Notes: generated by a model not told the origin, from the letters alone. Counted from the first letter of the stretch, positions 40,446 through 53,981 are shown. The stretch: 64,000 nucleotides of DNA from Paralithodes platypus (GCA_032716605.1 CM064517.1:19102100-19166099), one strand, 5' to 3'. Numbers and translations are program-made.

Positions 40446-41520
40446 TACCGAGGACCGTCGCATTTTAGTATTTTTATTATTAGCCTAGCCTAACTTAACC
40501 TAACCTAACCGAAAACTAACCTGTCTCGCGACCGGTCTAAACCCAGCTCACGTTCCCTGTGTATGGGTGCGCGACGGTCCAAACCCAGCTCACGTTCCCT
40601 GTTTATGGGTTCGCGAAGGTTTGTAATAGGCTATCTATTACAAGTCAAATATACATTTCCGCGCATCATCAAACCATACTAAGTCTACTACTAATAATAT
40701 TAACCCATTAGTACCAACAGAATAGCGACAAAATAGGGGTAGTATAACTGTAGATTTATCTAAACTTTAGCCTAGGCCTAGGCTATTGATCGAATCCTGA
40801 CCTGACAACGCCGTTACGCCTGAGCGGCCTTCATAAAATACGGAGTAAGTCTAGGCTCCCATCTCTCACTCCGCTACAACTAGGCTACAAGTCACATTAA
40901 TAAGGAAGGGTAGTAGCCTAGCCTATATTGAGTACAATTGAATCAATTAGCCTAGGAGTGGACTCATATTTTAAAACTTCACTGACACTGACATCACACA
41001 TCGAGCTGCATATTTACCGCAAATCTGTGGAGTCTGCATACTGCCTTAACGCGTGTCAAAACGATCATCTTCAAATATTTAGCGTGATGAAGATAGGCAA
41101 CTCAACCACAGCTCCCCCTTCAACTTCTGCTGTCGCACTGCAGTGCTGATTTTCTCATTTTCTTCGTTCAGATGAAGTATTGAAGGATAAGTTTTTACAA
41201 CGGCACCTTTCGTAGTTAGGTACCGTTTAGCTCGTTCAGTTCATATGTTGGGTGGGAAGCTAAGCCTTTACATAAGCGCCTCTCTTTTGTCGTGTTTTTC
41301 TTTTTTACTTCTCAATGAAAGGTAAATTATGTGCTTTCTTTCTTATTTACTGTTCTCTCTTCTTGGTTCTTATTCTTTCTTTATTTGTTCTTAGTTGTCC
41401 TTTGTTTGCTCGTTCTTAAGTTGTTATTTGTATGGTTTTCTCTTTTCCTCAAAAACTTATATATTTTCTTCTTTACCCTATCTAGTCTTCTAACCGCCAA
41501 AAAGTTACCGTCACATTAAT
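40446..41520. other. Unassigned stretch with a small tandem duplication
   Basis: AAACCCAGCTCACGTTCCCT occurs twice (about 40547 and 40581) with similar flanks. A CCTAACCTAACC tract lies at about 40496-40510. No gene recognised. Confidence 0.5.
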
Positions 41521-42118
41521 ATTAATAATGATATTTATTCAGTTAGCAATTTACAGAGTTGGTACCACATAGTATGTTACAAATATGACATGTACCAGCT
41601 TTCCATAATTCCAACTAAGGATAGCCCAATAAGGCCGTTAGGCGTATTTCCATTGGGGTCCTTGTGGGATTAGGTTAGCTGGGGAAAAGGGGAGGATAAA
41701 AGAAATAGATACTTTAGAGAAAGTATTTCTAGGGGGTTATTTTAAAATACCTTACATCCTATGGTAAATATCAGTAATCATTTCAGTTTGGTTTGCCTAT
41801 CTCTTATGTCGTATTTAGTAGTAGACATAAGCTTGGTGCTCCCTTCTCGCAGCTGTCCGGTTCAGGTGTTCCTTCAGGCTACGTCTGAAGGAATACAGTG
41901 TTCTCTTTTCACGGACTGCCTGGGGTAGGTCGTTCCAGTCTTTGATGGCAGTGAAGAAGAATGTTTGCTTACCCTGTCCTTGGATTCTCGGGACCTTAAA
42001 ATTAAACCTGTTTCTTGTATTATGTCCACTCCTCTCATTTACTTTAACTAAATCACTCTTAACCCGGGAACTGCTGGGAGACTCTTAAGAGTTCCCCCGG
42101 TGGACTGCGGGAAGACTC

Positions 42119-43381
42119 TTAACCTCTGAAGTGCGCATGGGGGTAATTGGAAACGTCCCCCTGTGCTGACGTATTTGAGGTGTTTCCGTCACTAAAATAT
42201 TCATTGTGCCATTAATAGCATTAATACTTATCCATATGCGCCTATTATGGGTTGATTATAAAGGTATTAACCTGAAACAACAATAAAACGAGTGAAAACA
42301 GCGTTTGGATGGTCAAAATCGGAGATATAGCCCGCGAGTTGTATAATGTATGGGTGAGGCAATCTGCTTTCCCGCCAATTTCCCCCAAGGCCACTGAGAC
42401 ACAGTCGATCGATACTCTCTCTCTCTCTTGCACTCGCTTGCTATCAGTGATGACCACACCCTCCAATCGGATTTCTAATGTTAGCACGAAAATATACCTC
42501 AGAATAAGGGAATAACAGGGAAAATAGGTGATAACTGAAGGAGAGGAGGAAAGTGGGGAAGGAGGGGAGGTAGAGGACTGAGATTTTGCATGGCCCAGGG
42601 GCCAAAAAAAAAAAAAAAAAAATAACAAAATATTTTTTTTTCGATGTCAAAAGTTGATTTTTTTTTTCTCTGACTCTTAACCTGACAAGCGCGATATGAC
42701 AGTAGGTGCTAGGGTAGTTATTTGTGCATTTCTAGCCCTGGATTCTGACAGAATTCGTTATATTTACAATATAAACCATTATTTGTTTTCGGTATGCTTT
42801 TATTTTACATATATGATGTATATATGAACCTTCAAGAGTGCTAAAATAAGTGGGAAAAGCATTTGGGTGGTGAAAAACGAAGATATTGGCCACCCGGTCA
42901 TAATCTCAGGCGAGAGAGAGAGACAGGCAGCCTTCCCCTCTCGCTGTCTGGGAGTCAACTGAGGAGAGCGGGGCGGTGTGTGCCGGTGTCTGGGTGTTGC
43001 ATAACGATCTTTTATGCAACTTGTGCTACATTATCGCGGGAGAGAAAAATAACCGATAAATGATGATAATAAGAGGAAAAATAGGTGATAATTGAGGAGG
43101 GGAGGGAGGGGGGAATAAGGTGGGGAAGGAGGGGAGGGGGGTGGGTGAGATTTACATGGATGAGTACTGGAGGGGAATTATCTCACCTAGAGACAAATTC
43201 CTTTGTTTTGATAGGCCCTTTTTTTTTATGGAAGGCTTTTTTTATGGTCCTGCTTCCGTGAGGCCTATCGCCGTTCCCTATAGGAAGCCTTCCGTGAGGC
43301 CTATCGCGCTTGCCGGGTTAAGAGTCTCCCCGCAGTGCGCCGGGGGAACTCTTAAGAGTCTCCCCGCAGCTCCCGGGTTAA
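42119..43381 (-). mobile_element. TTAA family B element nested in D, opposite orientation
   Basis: TTAACCTCTGAAGTGCGCAT at 42119 to CAGCTCCCGGGTTAA at 43381. It is itself interrupted at its second subterminal palindrome, 60 bp from its GGGTTAA end, by element C. Confidence 0.9.
42677..43321. mobile_element. TTAA element C, third level of nesting
   Basis: TTAA at both ends; inverted ends CCTGACAAGCGCGATA and CCCGGCAAGCGCGATA. The interior includes a GAGGCCTATCGC motif twice near its right side. Not closely related to B outside short blocks. Confidence 0.88.
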
Positions 43382-43929
43382 GAGTAGGGGGGGGGGGGGG
43401 GAAATCCATTTAAAACACCCCCCCAAAAAAAAAAAAAAAAAATGTTTGCCCCTGGGCCATGCCAAATATCACTCCTCCACCTCCCCTCCTTCCCCACTTT
43501 CCTCCCCTCCTTCAGTTATCACCTATTTTCCCTGTTATTCCCTTATTCTGTGGTCTATTTTCGTGTTAACATTAGCGAGTTGGTAGCAGGGCGTTGTCAT
43601 CACTGTTACCAAGCGTGGGAAAGAGCGAGAGAGACTATTGCGTAACAGTGTCTCTCCAGACAAGCGGAGGGGAGGAGGGCAGGGAGGTTGCCTCAGCCAT
43701 ACATTATGTAACTCCCGGCCTGTATCGCCGATTTTGACCATCCAAACACTTTCCACTTGTTTTATTGTTGTAACAGGTTAAATCCTTTATAATCAACCTA
43801 TAATAGGCGCATATGGATAAGTATTAATGCTATTTATGGTAAAATAACGATGTTAGTGATGGGAACAGCTCAAATACGTGCGCACAGGAGTGTGGTGTCT
43901 CATACCCCCCATGTGCACATCTTAGGTTA

Positions 43930-44657
43930 AGATATTCTGGAGCTCTGTCATAGAAAATTTTGAAGGCATTAGTGAGCCTGATTTGTTTGGCCCTGTCAGA
44001 GACATGGAGCATACCTAGTGACTGAAGTTGTTCCTGGCCAACATGTGATCTGGGTCCTAGGTTCAGCATGAACCTAACCATTTTATTTTGAGTGACCTGA
44101 AGTTTGTGCTGTGCTGATTTAGATGATGCAGAGTACCAGGATGACACAGAATAGTCAAAATGACATTGAACAAGTGCTTGGCAAAGGGTCTTTTTGGTCG
44201 CCGCTGGCAAGCATCCCACCTGTCTATACAGGTATATTATACGTGCTCTACACTTACACAGGATAGATTCCAAAATTGTTTCACCTGACAAACTCGAGTC
44301 CAGTTTTCGTCCGAGATATTTAACTTGTGACACTGTTGTTATAGGAATATCATTACAGTTGATCGAGAAGCCCACAATGTCTTTCAGTTTGCGTTTTGTC
44401 CCACACAAGATGGCTTCCATCTTGCCCAGGTGAAGAGATAGTCTATTGTCCACTAGCCATTCACTACATGATTCTAGTTCTTTGGAAAGTGAAGCGGCAA
44501 TACTTATTGGGTCTTTTCCTGAAACCAGCTGAAGCACGCTGTCGTCAGCATACAGTAATAATTTACACGAGACGCTCAGTTCCATGTCGTTCACATAACA
44601 GAGAAAGAGTAAGGGACCAAGGATGCTTCCCTGCGGGACCCCACAGTTAGTGAGGGA
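43930..44657 (-). pseudogene. LINE R reverse transcriptase palm and thumb
   Basis: Open frame with the PQGSILGPLLF block and the catalytic YADD. Then QVKYLGRKLDSSLSGETIL, a connection region (ALVQCHFDYSVSSWYSASS) and NKMVRFMLNLGPRSHVG. It is cut at codon EYL by the TTAA insertion. The finger domain with the first catalytic Asp is missing. Confidence 0.8.
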
Positions 44658-47284
44658 AAACCGTACTAAAAATCCAGATGGCGCTGGGGGTCTTATTCAA
44701 ATGACTATATCGTGTGTGATACAGCATTGAGGTGTTTTGATGGTTTTCGTGATTTAAGAGGTTTAATACAGTTCTCAACTATCTATGACACATACAGTAG
44801 TTGTTAAAATGCCCCAGAACGAGAAGCCCACCACGGAAGCCACGAGCGAGAACAACAAAGAAACGGGAACAGAAACACCCGAAGGAAAGGCCCACAGAAC
44901 GAAAGGACCAGGTGAGAGCAGACGCCCCATAGATCAGCGTGAGAGAAGAAAGAAGGAGAGAAGGCACCAAGCCAACCAGTTCAGACAGGCCGAAGCCCGC
45001 AGGGCTAAGCAGCTCCAAACCACACCTGCCTATCGCTTCCAACCACTGACCCTTCCCCCACCTCACGTATCCACTACCCCTCGTGTCCTACACCTCTTAC
45101 CCGCCAGACTCTACCTACATGATGATGAACATATGAATACACCTTAATTTAATACACCCATGCCCTGTCCCTAAGTTAAGATATCAATATCAACATACCC
45201 TAAAATACCTTGTCTTGCCAGACTAAGTTTCTGAAGACAAACAGCCCCCATAAATCTATGTATGTTCTTCCATCCGAGAAGTAATATGTTAACCCCCATG
45301 TCATAATTGATAAGAAACTATAATACCCACGGGTACACCATCGTGCAACCATTACGCCTGCCCTATCTTGCCAGATCTAATGACTGAAGATGTTAGCAAC
45401 CATGCAGTAACTCTAATTCTTACCCCAACCAGAGATTGTATAGATAACCCTCTTTTACCATTGTCTCGACGCATATTTACCACGAAACAATAACGAAGCT
45501 ACCCCTACGTGTAACGGGAAGAAATTGTACTTTCCCTTTTGGTATATGTTGTAAGGTTTGACTTAACTGTAAGACTTTTTCCCCTTCATTCACTCTTCCC
45601 TATATTTAAGGGAAATGTATCGTTTAAGAAGGGTTAAGTAACCCTTGTCTATGTAAAGAGGGATTTAGCCTAGATCAGGAGAACTAATATTCTCAAATCT
45701 ATCTAAAATACTTTCAAGCCTAATTTATCTTTTCACCTCTTCTGTTATTCCCTGTAAAAATCCTTCCTTTTCGAATTTAGAGTAATGCCCCCTTGTGTAA
45801 AAAGACCGCCAATTCCTACCCAAGCGACGCCACCCTTTGTGGTCACCCTCCCCTTTTTTGGCGGGATCTCTGGCACTGGCTCTCGGCCCCTCAGTCGTGA
45901 CCCCAGGCCTACGGGCTACGAGAGAGACCTACCCCCCAGTCTCTGTCATCATTCCCCGCTTCTTCTCCGGACTTAGGCTTCCTTTCCCTCCATTCAGAGG
46001 TTCGTAATTAAGGTTTATAGTGTCATAAGGTATTGCTTATTCAGTTAAGTAAGTACTAGGTGTGTAATGTAGGAGATATTACTGTCATTGACAAATTTGT
46101 GAACTCGAGCCTACCATCGGGTTGGTCGACAGGCACCCTTCACCTGCCAAGTGCCTACAACCATACAAATTCCCCCATTATCATTGTGTTCAGTAAAACT
46201 TAGTCTGTGCACCTTTGCTAAGTGTTATTCTGATATTTTAGACTTTGTTATTCCAAATTAACGTCAAATTAACTTCGTGTGTAATAATTTCAGTCAGAGG
46301 GACGCCATTTGATGGCCTTCCAATTCTTGTGTTTTTCCATAATTCCCGACCAAACTTAGGCTAGCCTATTTTGCTAGTTGGTCTTTCACCGTTTTACATA
46401 ATCCTGAGGTAGTGCGAGAACACCAGTTAAGAGTAGAATTGAGGACGATGAAGTTGATTAAAATGCTTTTGAAGCTTGACCGCCATTTTAGGATTTAGAC
46501 CATCTCGCATTTCGGAGAGACGACAAGGTTGAGTAAATTACTAATGTAGCAGTTGTATTGTATGTTTAGAACTTGTTCATTACTTTGAGTTTATAAAACC
46601 ATGCATTTTGGTAAATATGATTGTATTTTAACGTGTAAATCAGGAAAGGACATTCGTTTGAGATCGTGTCCTTGAGTTTTGTTTACCTTTCGTGTCTCCG
46701 ACGTTCCAAAGTTAGGCCTATTCAGATAAGTATTTATAACTAACGTCTTCTAGGCCTGGTTATTGTTCATTTTAAATGTTTTTACTGGGTTATAGTGTAA
46801 AGAGTTACTTGTTATCTTGATTTAGAGGTCCTCATTTCCCAACCCCAGTACTGTCAAATTTCGGACCCTCATTGGGTCGGGTTTATTTCAGATGATTATT
46901 TGTTCTTACCTATTGTTACTTAAAGTTAACTTGTGAAAAGGCCGTTTAGGTATGGGTACTTGCTGAATTATTATGGTAGGTTATATGATTTTACATTTTT
47001 AATTAGCCTAGGCTACCTAACTTTCACCTAATTGGAAGTACAGTAGGCTATTATTAATTATTGTGCTCTTTGAGTGTATTATGAGTATTGATTCCTATGA
47101 TATAATTATGTTTGACATGGTCTAATGAACAGAGTTGCCTTGCAAGGGATGGAACGCTGTAGTGAGATTCTGGGCAGCTGATTTCAGGGGATAAGTTACT
47201 CGAGTTACAGTAGAAATAACGTTTAGCTTTGTTTGAGCCTTGTATAGCACCCTCCGTATTGAGCAGTCCAACCTGTTAAGTTTG
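44658..47284. other. Unassigned 2.6 kb
   Basis: No recognised gene. A 120-residue open frame starts at 44785 (see separate entry). The rest is stop-rich in all frames with no terminal repeats that I could pair. The C-rich character of 44900-45950 resembles retroelement internal sequence, but that is only an impression. Confidence 0.4.
44785..45147 (+). CDS. Basic, low-complexity hypothetical ORF
   Basis: 120 codons. The N-terminal half is very rich in Glu, Lys and Arg (RERRKKERRHQANQFRQAEA) and could form a helix; the C-terminal half is Pro/Leu-rich. A methionine at residue 9 (MPQNEKPTTEATSE) is an alternative start. No domain is recognised. It might be the beginning of a retroelement gag-like ORF or chance. 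Confidence 0.2.
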   Translation: MTHTVVVKMPQNEKPTTEATSENNKETGTETPEGKAHRTKGPGESRRPIDQRERRKKERRHQANQFRQAEARRAKQLQTTPAYRFQPLTLPPPHVSTTPRVLHLLPARLYLHDDEHMNTP

Positions 47285-48990
47285 ACCATAAGAACATAAG
47301 AACATAAGAAAATGGGAGTCTGCAGAAAGCCGATTGGCCTAAGCAAGGCAGATCCCTGTCCCACACAACCCCAATTACAAAGCCCAATTATAGGCTCAAC
47401 ACTCTAATACCCCTGAGATCATCATATTACCAAACCGGTTAGAGATTAACGCAGGATTACGGGGGTCTGCAGAGCGCTGATTGGCCCAACCCGGCTGATC
47501 CCCCTTCACACCCAACCCTTCTCGTCCAAAATGCTAATCCAATTTTTTCTTAAAGCTCCCTATCGTTCTTGATCCCACTATATCACTCGGTAGCCTATTC
47601 CACCCATCTACAACTCTGTTACCAAACCAATATTTGCCTATATCTTTTTCTGAAACGAAATTTATCTAATTGAAACCATTGGTACGAGTTCTTTCGCTAT
47701 CACTGAGCTTTAGTACATTTGTCATGTCCCCCCCCCCCCTTTGTTTTTTGGGTAATCCCACTTGAACACCTCTATCATATCCCCTCTAACTCTGCGTCTC
47801 TCTAACGAATGTAAACCTAATTTCTTCAACCTTTCTTCATACGGAAAAATTTCTAATATTATGGAATCATTTTTGTCATTCTACTACGCTGAATTCTCTC
47901 CAATGAATCTATGTCCATTCTGTAATAAGGACACCAAAATTGGACAGCATAATCCATATGGGGTCTCACTAATGACAAGTAAAGTTTTAAGATAACATCA
48001 GCAGTTCTTTACTCACACTCCTAGAGATGAACCCGAGAATCCTGTTTGCCTTCAGTACGAACGCTTATACACTGTTTTCTAGGCTCAAATCATTGCTAAC
48101 AAACACACCTAGATCTTTCTCGCAGTCTGAATTTTCTAATTCTAAATTAGCTAGTTTATATTTAACATTTGTTTGCATCTTCCCTACCTTTAATACCTTG
48201 CATTTGTCAATTTTAAACTTCATCTGCCAATTTACTGACCATTCATGTAAGGTAATCTAGATCCCTTTGGAGGCACTCTATATCGCTATCTGAATCAATT
48301 GATCTCCCCATTTTAGTATCGTCTGCGAATTTACTGATCCTACTAGTTCTATACCTAAATCTAGGTCATTTATGTATATAGAAACAACAGGGGACCTAAT
48401 ACCGATCCCTGGGGACACCACTTTTTGACTGCTCCCCACTCTGACTTGGTACCATTTAGCTGACTCTCTGTTTCCTACCAATTAGCCATGACCTAATCCA
48501 TCCAACAACGACCCTCCTATTCCATGTGCCTCAACCTTTCTCATCAATCTCTCATGAGGGACTCTGTCGAAAGCTTTACTGAAATCTAAATATATAATAT
48601 CCTATGACTTGTCACTGTCTACTGCTTTATATACCTCTGAGAAAAGCTAAGCAAATTAGTAAGGCACGAACGTCCCTGAGTGAATCCATGCTGAGAAGAA
48701 TTTATTAAGTTAAATTTTACTAAGTGGCTTCTAATTTTCCTAGCAATAATAGACTCTAGCAACTTTCCTATGATTGATGTGAGACTAATGGGACGGTAAT
48801 TGGATGCTATCGATTTATCACCTTTTTTGAAGATCGGAACTACATTTGCAAGCTTCCAAGCTTCTGGAACTAAACCTGTTTCTAATGACTTGTTAAATAT
48901 AAATGCTAATGGACTACTTAACTCATCTCTGCATTCTTTTAATACTCTAGCATATACCTCGTCAATTACCTTTGATTTATGCCATTATTG
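47285..48990 (-). pseudogene. CR1-type LINE, second copy, decayed
   Basis: Same 3' terminus (repeated ACATAAGA) and 3' UTR as 8982-10543, and the same RT blocks (PQGSVL-equivalent region near 48400, LDFSKAFDRVPHERL near 48560, NYRPISLTSIIGKL near 48790). It extends about 160 bp further 5' than the first copy. Many single-base indels (for example at 47735, 47880, 48250, 48365, 48640) destroy the frame, so it is clearly older. Confidence 0.88.
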
Positions 48991-51900
48991 TATTGATTTG
49001 ACTCCATAGATATGCGGTGTAATTATGTATTCCCAATTGTGTGTAGAGTACTGCTGAGTAACATATGTACCTGTACTTAATGAGAGGATCTTTGGATGCC
49101 TTAAGAGATTATTTCGGTACAGTACTGTAATGTCATAATTTGATCTGTCATTGTATTTCTGTACTTATATTAGCTCATCTATTTTTATATGTTAATAGGA
49201 ATCCATGTATTTTTATATGTTTATATTAGCCTATGTTTTTTATATGTATTTGTTTTAGTATTACTGTGTACCGTAATTAGAATATTGATTAACCCCATTA
49301 TTAAGGGTTAGCTATATGTCAACCGTGGGTTAAGAATTTTATTCGACTTACCAGGGAACCAGTTTGGGACGGAGTCGATGTGATGCTGAATTGCTGATGG
49401 CGGAGAATCGGAGATTCACCCCTCCCATTGGCTGAGTGCAGGATGCTGAACTCGTGTACTGTACGAGGGTTCAAGGACCGTAGGAAGACGTATGATTACC
49501 CCCTATACCCCAGGATACGGTAGGCCGAAGAAACCTACAGGCAAGCCTGGCCGATACCGGTATCTAGCGGAATTGGGATGTATAATACTGAGAGGAATGG
49601 GGTGGATACAGACAGCAATATTCGAGTCCTACTCCTAGGTTAAGAGACTGTCCCAGTACGGTAATGGATTGGTCTCAGGTTAATGGTATAGAGATAATTA
49701 GATACGGTACCAATATTAAGAGTTGTAACCGGTAAAATGTTCCTTATACTGTATTAATATCAAGCTTAAGATTACTGCAATATGTTTGTATCTATCCTCC
49801 CGTACCTATTTGGATCTAAATGTGTTGTCAGGATGGTAAATCGGAGCCGTCAGTATTAAATTGGTCTAAGAGTAGTACCGGTAGCCTAACCGAGTTAAAG
49901 TCTTGTCAACCAACATTGAAGGTGAAGTTCTTGATTGGTCTGTGCTAGCCTCCGATTTATCCTACTGTCCTAATGAGCATGAATCACGATTGCATAAAGA
50001 ATAAGAAAACCATGGGGACGGCCAGTTCACCTGAAGGTGAGCGATCAAATAATTCGAATGAATTACCGTTCCCAAAAACATCCTTATGTGATATCTAGAA
50101 AGTAGAGAATATGCTAGGTCTCAGTGGGGTTTTTGTGGTTCTTTGGTCTTATCATCGTGTCGGAGTTGCAGTCTTTTCCCTTCCTCGAAGGATGTTGGAT
50201 GTGGGTCAACCAAACAGAGTTGTCCTCTCGTTAATTAGAATGCAATAACGGGTTTGTCGTCATCTCTTCCTTTCTATCCTTGAGTACCTATTTTCCACCT
50301 TCGCAGCTTAATCCTTCTTCTTCTGTCTCTCCCTCCCTCTCTCTCTCTTGTTGGCAGCAGAAGAAGGGAAGTTGATAAAGAAAGAGAGATACCGATCCTC
50401 CGCCATCCCCCCCCCCCCCCCGTTACATACGAACTGCCGCTTTCTTTGGTATATATTTCATAGAAAACGCAGTTCCCAGGGACAACTAGATCAGCAAGAA
50501 ATCGTGTCAACTAATAGTGTCCATAACCCATCGTATTGACGAGTAATAATACACTATGTTTTTCTCTACTTTTATCCACAGTCAAGCACACACCTACAGC
50601 TAACCTCATCTTCCCCACAGTCCACATGATTCTATAATTTCCAGACTCATATACCACCACCTATTGCTCATCCTCCGGTAGCGTTTGATTAACCTACCTT
50701 CCCTGTCGTTAACCCCCAGTCTAAGATACCAATAGCCTAATGCCACCCCTACGCCCAGAGACCTTAGGGTCAAACTTCCACGTAGCCCCCCCTTAACCCT
50801 CTCCCTCTCGTTAACCCCCCACGCTCCTCGACTCCCTCCTGACCTAGCCTCTCCACCATACCCCCTGAATATCCTTAAGTTTTCCGTTACTAACATTCTC
50901 AAACCTTTTGTATATATACTCCTATCCAGCCTACCTTCCCCCAGTAGGAAAGAACACCATTAGAACTTTACTAACCCTTTGCATGCCATCTATTCCATCA
51001 CAATCCATTCACAACCCTGTACCAAATGATCGTCAGTGCGAGGCTAGTCGCCTCGCCAGTGACTAACCTCTATTGCCATACTTCCAGATAAATGTGGCAG
51101 AGTTAGCAACCCAGTCTCCACCACATCCAACAAACCATGCAATTAACAACCCAACCAATTAAACCAGCTGATCAAGGCACCTTCGGTTTTGGTATTACGA
51201 ACACCCACATCTGTCTCATAAACAGAGGGTTATTACAAACACTTGTAATATGGCAAGCCCCCAGTCACAGCCGCCCAGACGACCATCACAGAGAGAGGAC
51301 GCACGCCTACCCCTTTCACCCACCCGAGGAGGGAGACCCCTACCCCTGCGGAGGTACACCTGACCCCTGTTTTGACTTCCGGGTCATTGCCAGGTAGCAC
51401 AGGAATTCTTCCTATCAATGAACTAACCATGTATGACTAACACCCTTACTAACCTCTATTAACCCACAATAACCCATTAACCTTTCTTGCATACTCCGAT
51501 AACCAAATTAGCACCTCAGCTATACCATAGAATGAAGACTGAGCAATCTAAGAGAGACGCTCCTATCAAAGATGTCCCAAACCTCCTCGCAAAGTAGATC
51601 CAGTCTCTCTCCCCTAAATACTTCCAGTATAGCCAAAATAGTACCTCTTACTAAGGCTCAGTTATATCACATTATGAAGGCTCCATACAGTCATGTGCCA
51701 CAACAGTAATCACCACCTTACCTAGTTCCCGTATCAATTGAGAGCTCAAATAAGTCCATCAAAACTCGAGATCCCTATTGCCTACAGGGTCCAAAACCGA
51801 ACCTATAAACCGAGCTCCAGCCCCCAGTAAAATCAGTTGAAAGATAGACACCAAACAGTGGCTGGTCCCTTGTGTTGACCTCTATAGCTCTATCATTGTT

Positions 51901-52965
51901 TGTTCCTGAGAATTGAGTTCCAGAGCCGTCAGACTCGGTGGCAGATTTAGATAGAAGGATCTGTCCACGTAAAAGAAATCTACGTACACCTTATAACCTT
52001 CATACAGACCGGGAAGCTGAGCGATCGACGTGAGATGCGCTTGGCGTTAATTCCGATCCAGATTGACAGGAAGATCCTAATATCTGTGATTCAGGTCTAG
52101 AAACCAGAGGGTATATAAGAGTGTAACCAGCAACGATCGCTAAGAGATCCGTCTTGAGAACTTTCTACATATGGACCATCTGGACGGCCGCGGAACCAGC
52201 CGTTAGCCCACAACATCACGGACGCAAGATAACCAGGACCAGACCAATCAAATACTACCCAAGATTCACTCTATCAGTGCTACAGTGTTACAGTGCTATT
52301 TAGAGACTCACTTATTAATATTTCTATGAAGTGGCTATATCTTTGCCCCAGTATAATTCATATATAACCATTCCATTAGGAAGTGCTAAGCGTATCAGTG
52401 TTCATTAATTAACAGGCGATATTAACTCTCGTAATTACCCATATACCCAGATATTATTACATAGAAGTGAAACCCTAGTGATATCTGAATGTTCGCCCAC
52501 TGATTTGCGTTCTATGTGTTTCTGATACAAGAATATAAAACTTAGATCAGTACCCCCCTGAGGTTACTAGAATTCCCGTGCTCTAAAATACGTGTGTCTA
52601 ATCTAGTCTGTGAACTACTACTTGTGCACCAGAGCTACCAGTGATAAATCTAACGGTGAATATGAATCTATAAGTAACATTTATGGTCTCCAGTATATAA
52701 ACTTGTGAATAAAGCCAGTGATCAGAAGATTAATACCTGAACGTTGGAAGTGGGAGACTAGGCTCCATCCAGATCCACTTAATGCTAGTGTCGTCAGCTG
52801 ACCGCGGCGGGATCAGATCAGATCAGATGTTGTTCGGGAAGTAATGCCTTAACAACGGCACTTCCCTGAGAGGTTCTTGTAATTTTCCTTTTGTGACGTG
52901 CTCTGTTACATTATATTGTATTTCTTTTTCTTTTTTCTATATGTTGCATTATAATCTATTTCTTC
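48991..52965. other. Unassigned 4 kb, possibly containing an LTR
   Basis: No coding region recognised. At 52112 a TATATAAG box is followed 590 bp later by AATAAA (52708-52713), an arrangement like a promoter and poly(A) signal within one long terminal repeat. A hairpin GGGAAGT...ACTTCCC lies at about 52836-52866 and GATCA repeats near 52811. No partner LTR or clear TG/CA ends found. Polypyrimidine tract 50320-50350 and C run at about 50408. Confidence 0.3.
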
Positions 52966-53981
52966 TTATTCCAGCTCCTTCATTTTCTTGGTTCTTGTTC
53001 TCCACATACCATATAACATCTTCTTCACTCGTTCCTGGTTTTCTTCTTTGAACAGTAGATTTCCTATCACTTGGTTTTCCTCCTCAACGTAAGGTTGTTG
53101 TAGTGCTGTTTCCTTTACTCTCTCCTCTATATATATAGGGCACCATAAAATAAAGTGTTTGATGTCCTCTATCTCAGCATTACATAGTAAGCATTTTATA
53201 TCTCCTCCTACATGCCTGTTCCTGTCTCTTAAATTTAAATTATTCGTTCTACACCTATATAATATGACTGAAGCTTCTGTATTATCATAAAGTTCTTCTT
53301 CTCCCTTTATTTCTGATTTAAAGGCCCTGTATATTTCTAAACTGCTTTTCTCCCCTAGCTCTTCCTGTCATTTCCTTGTATCCCAATTTTTAACTTTCTT
53401 CTTAATTTCTTCCTTCAGTATACTCGCTAAATCTGTTCTCCTAAATTTAAATTTTTTATATATTTTCTAATTTCCATTGTCCATGGATCTTTTTTGTTGT
53501 TTAATTTTTCTTCTGTTATTCTTCTAAGTAAATCATTACTGTCTTCTCCTCTTAAATATTTTAAATATTTTATACTTCCTTCCATAATTCTTGCTTCCAT
53601 TGTGGATGCTCCTATCTCCCCTCTCAGGGTCACTTTTTGTGCATATCTCGGTGCCCCTAATATTTGTCTAAATACCCTATTTTCAATATTTTGTAACTTG
53701 TCTATTTCTGTTTTTGTAAATCCTATTATGCTTGAGCCATACAGGACCGACGGGAGCACCACACTCTTCCAGTATGTTTTACCAATTAGAATTTTGTTGC
53801 AGCTTTGTGCTATTACCGGATAGATCATATTAGCCATTCTATTCGCTTTTCCTATTGCCTCAGATTTCTGGTCTTTGAAACAATTTCTAGTATCATTTAC
53901 TTTTATTCCTAAATACTTAATCTGCTTAACTACTTCTATTTCTTTGATATTGTTTGGTTTCTCCTTCATATTAAATATTAA
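52966..53981 (-). pseudogene. LINE S1 C-terminal region with zinc knuckle
   Basis: Resumes with IFNMKEKPNNIKEIEVV, QIKYLGIKVNDTRNCF and SVLYGSSIIGFTKTEI. After a frameshift near 53450 and one stop near 53372 it reads YRCRTNNLNLRDRNRHV, then a CxxC...H...C knuckle (KCLLCNAEIEDIKHFILWCP) near 53150-53210. The final residues are TRTKKMKELE. The knuckle is probably nucleic-acid binding. Confidence 0.82.

Larger units (their letters stand above)
42059..43930 (+). mobile_element. TTAA element D (outer, family B-like) inserted in LINE R
   Basis: TTAACCCGGGAACTGC at 42059 and CACATCTTAGGTTAA to 43930. Its own sequence is 42059-42122 plus 43378-43930. The second CTCTTAAGAG palindrome, 60 bp from its left end, is occupied by the next element. 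When D is removed with one TTAA, LINE R reads through in frame. Confidence 0.9.
41521..44657 (-). mobile_element. LINE family R, 5'-truncated, split by nested TTAA elements
   Basis: The minus strand from about 44657 gives NCGVPQGSILGPLLFLCYVN, then LLLYADDSVLQLVSG and the thumb region to FYDRAPEYL. After the TTAA insertion (43930 to 42059) the same frame continues with KSDLVKVNERSGHNTRNRF, FFFTAIKDWNDLPQAV and a C-terminal tail ending VYY-stop near 41823. The 3' UTR reaches about 41521. The element begins within RT, so it is a truncated copy. CR1/jockey-group by motif; clade not settled. Confidence 0.82.

Noticed and set aside
42245..42628. 127-residue frame repeated at 38.6 and 56.8 kb
   Set aside because: Recurs because the TTAA family B is repeated; it crosses poly-A/T runs and has no domain.
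50606..50902. Minus-strand 98-residue Gly/Arg-rich frame
   Set aside because: No homology recognised, composition follows a C-rich plus strand, no start context or neighbours.
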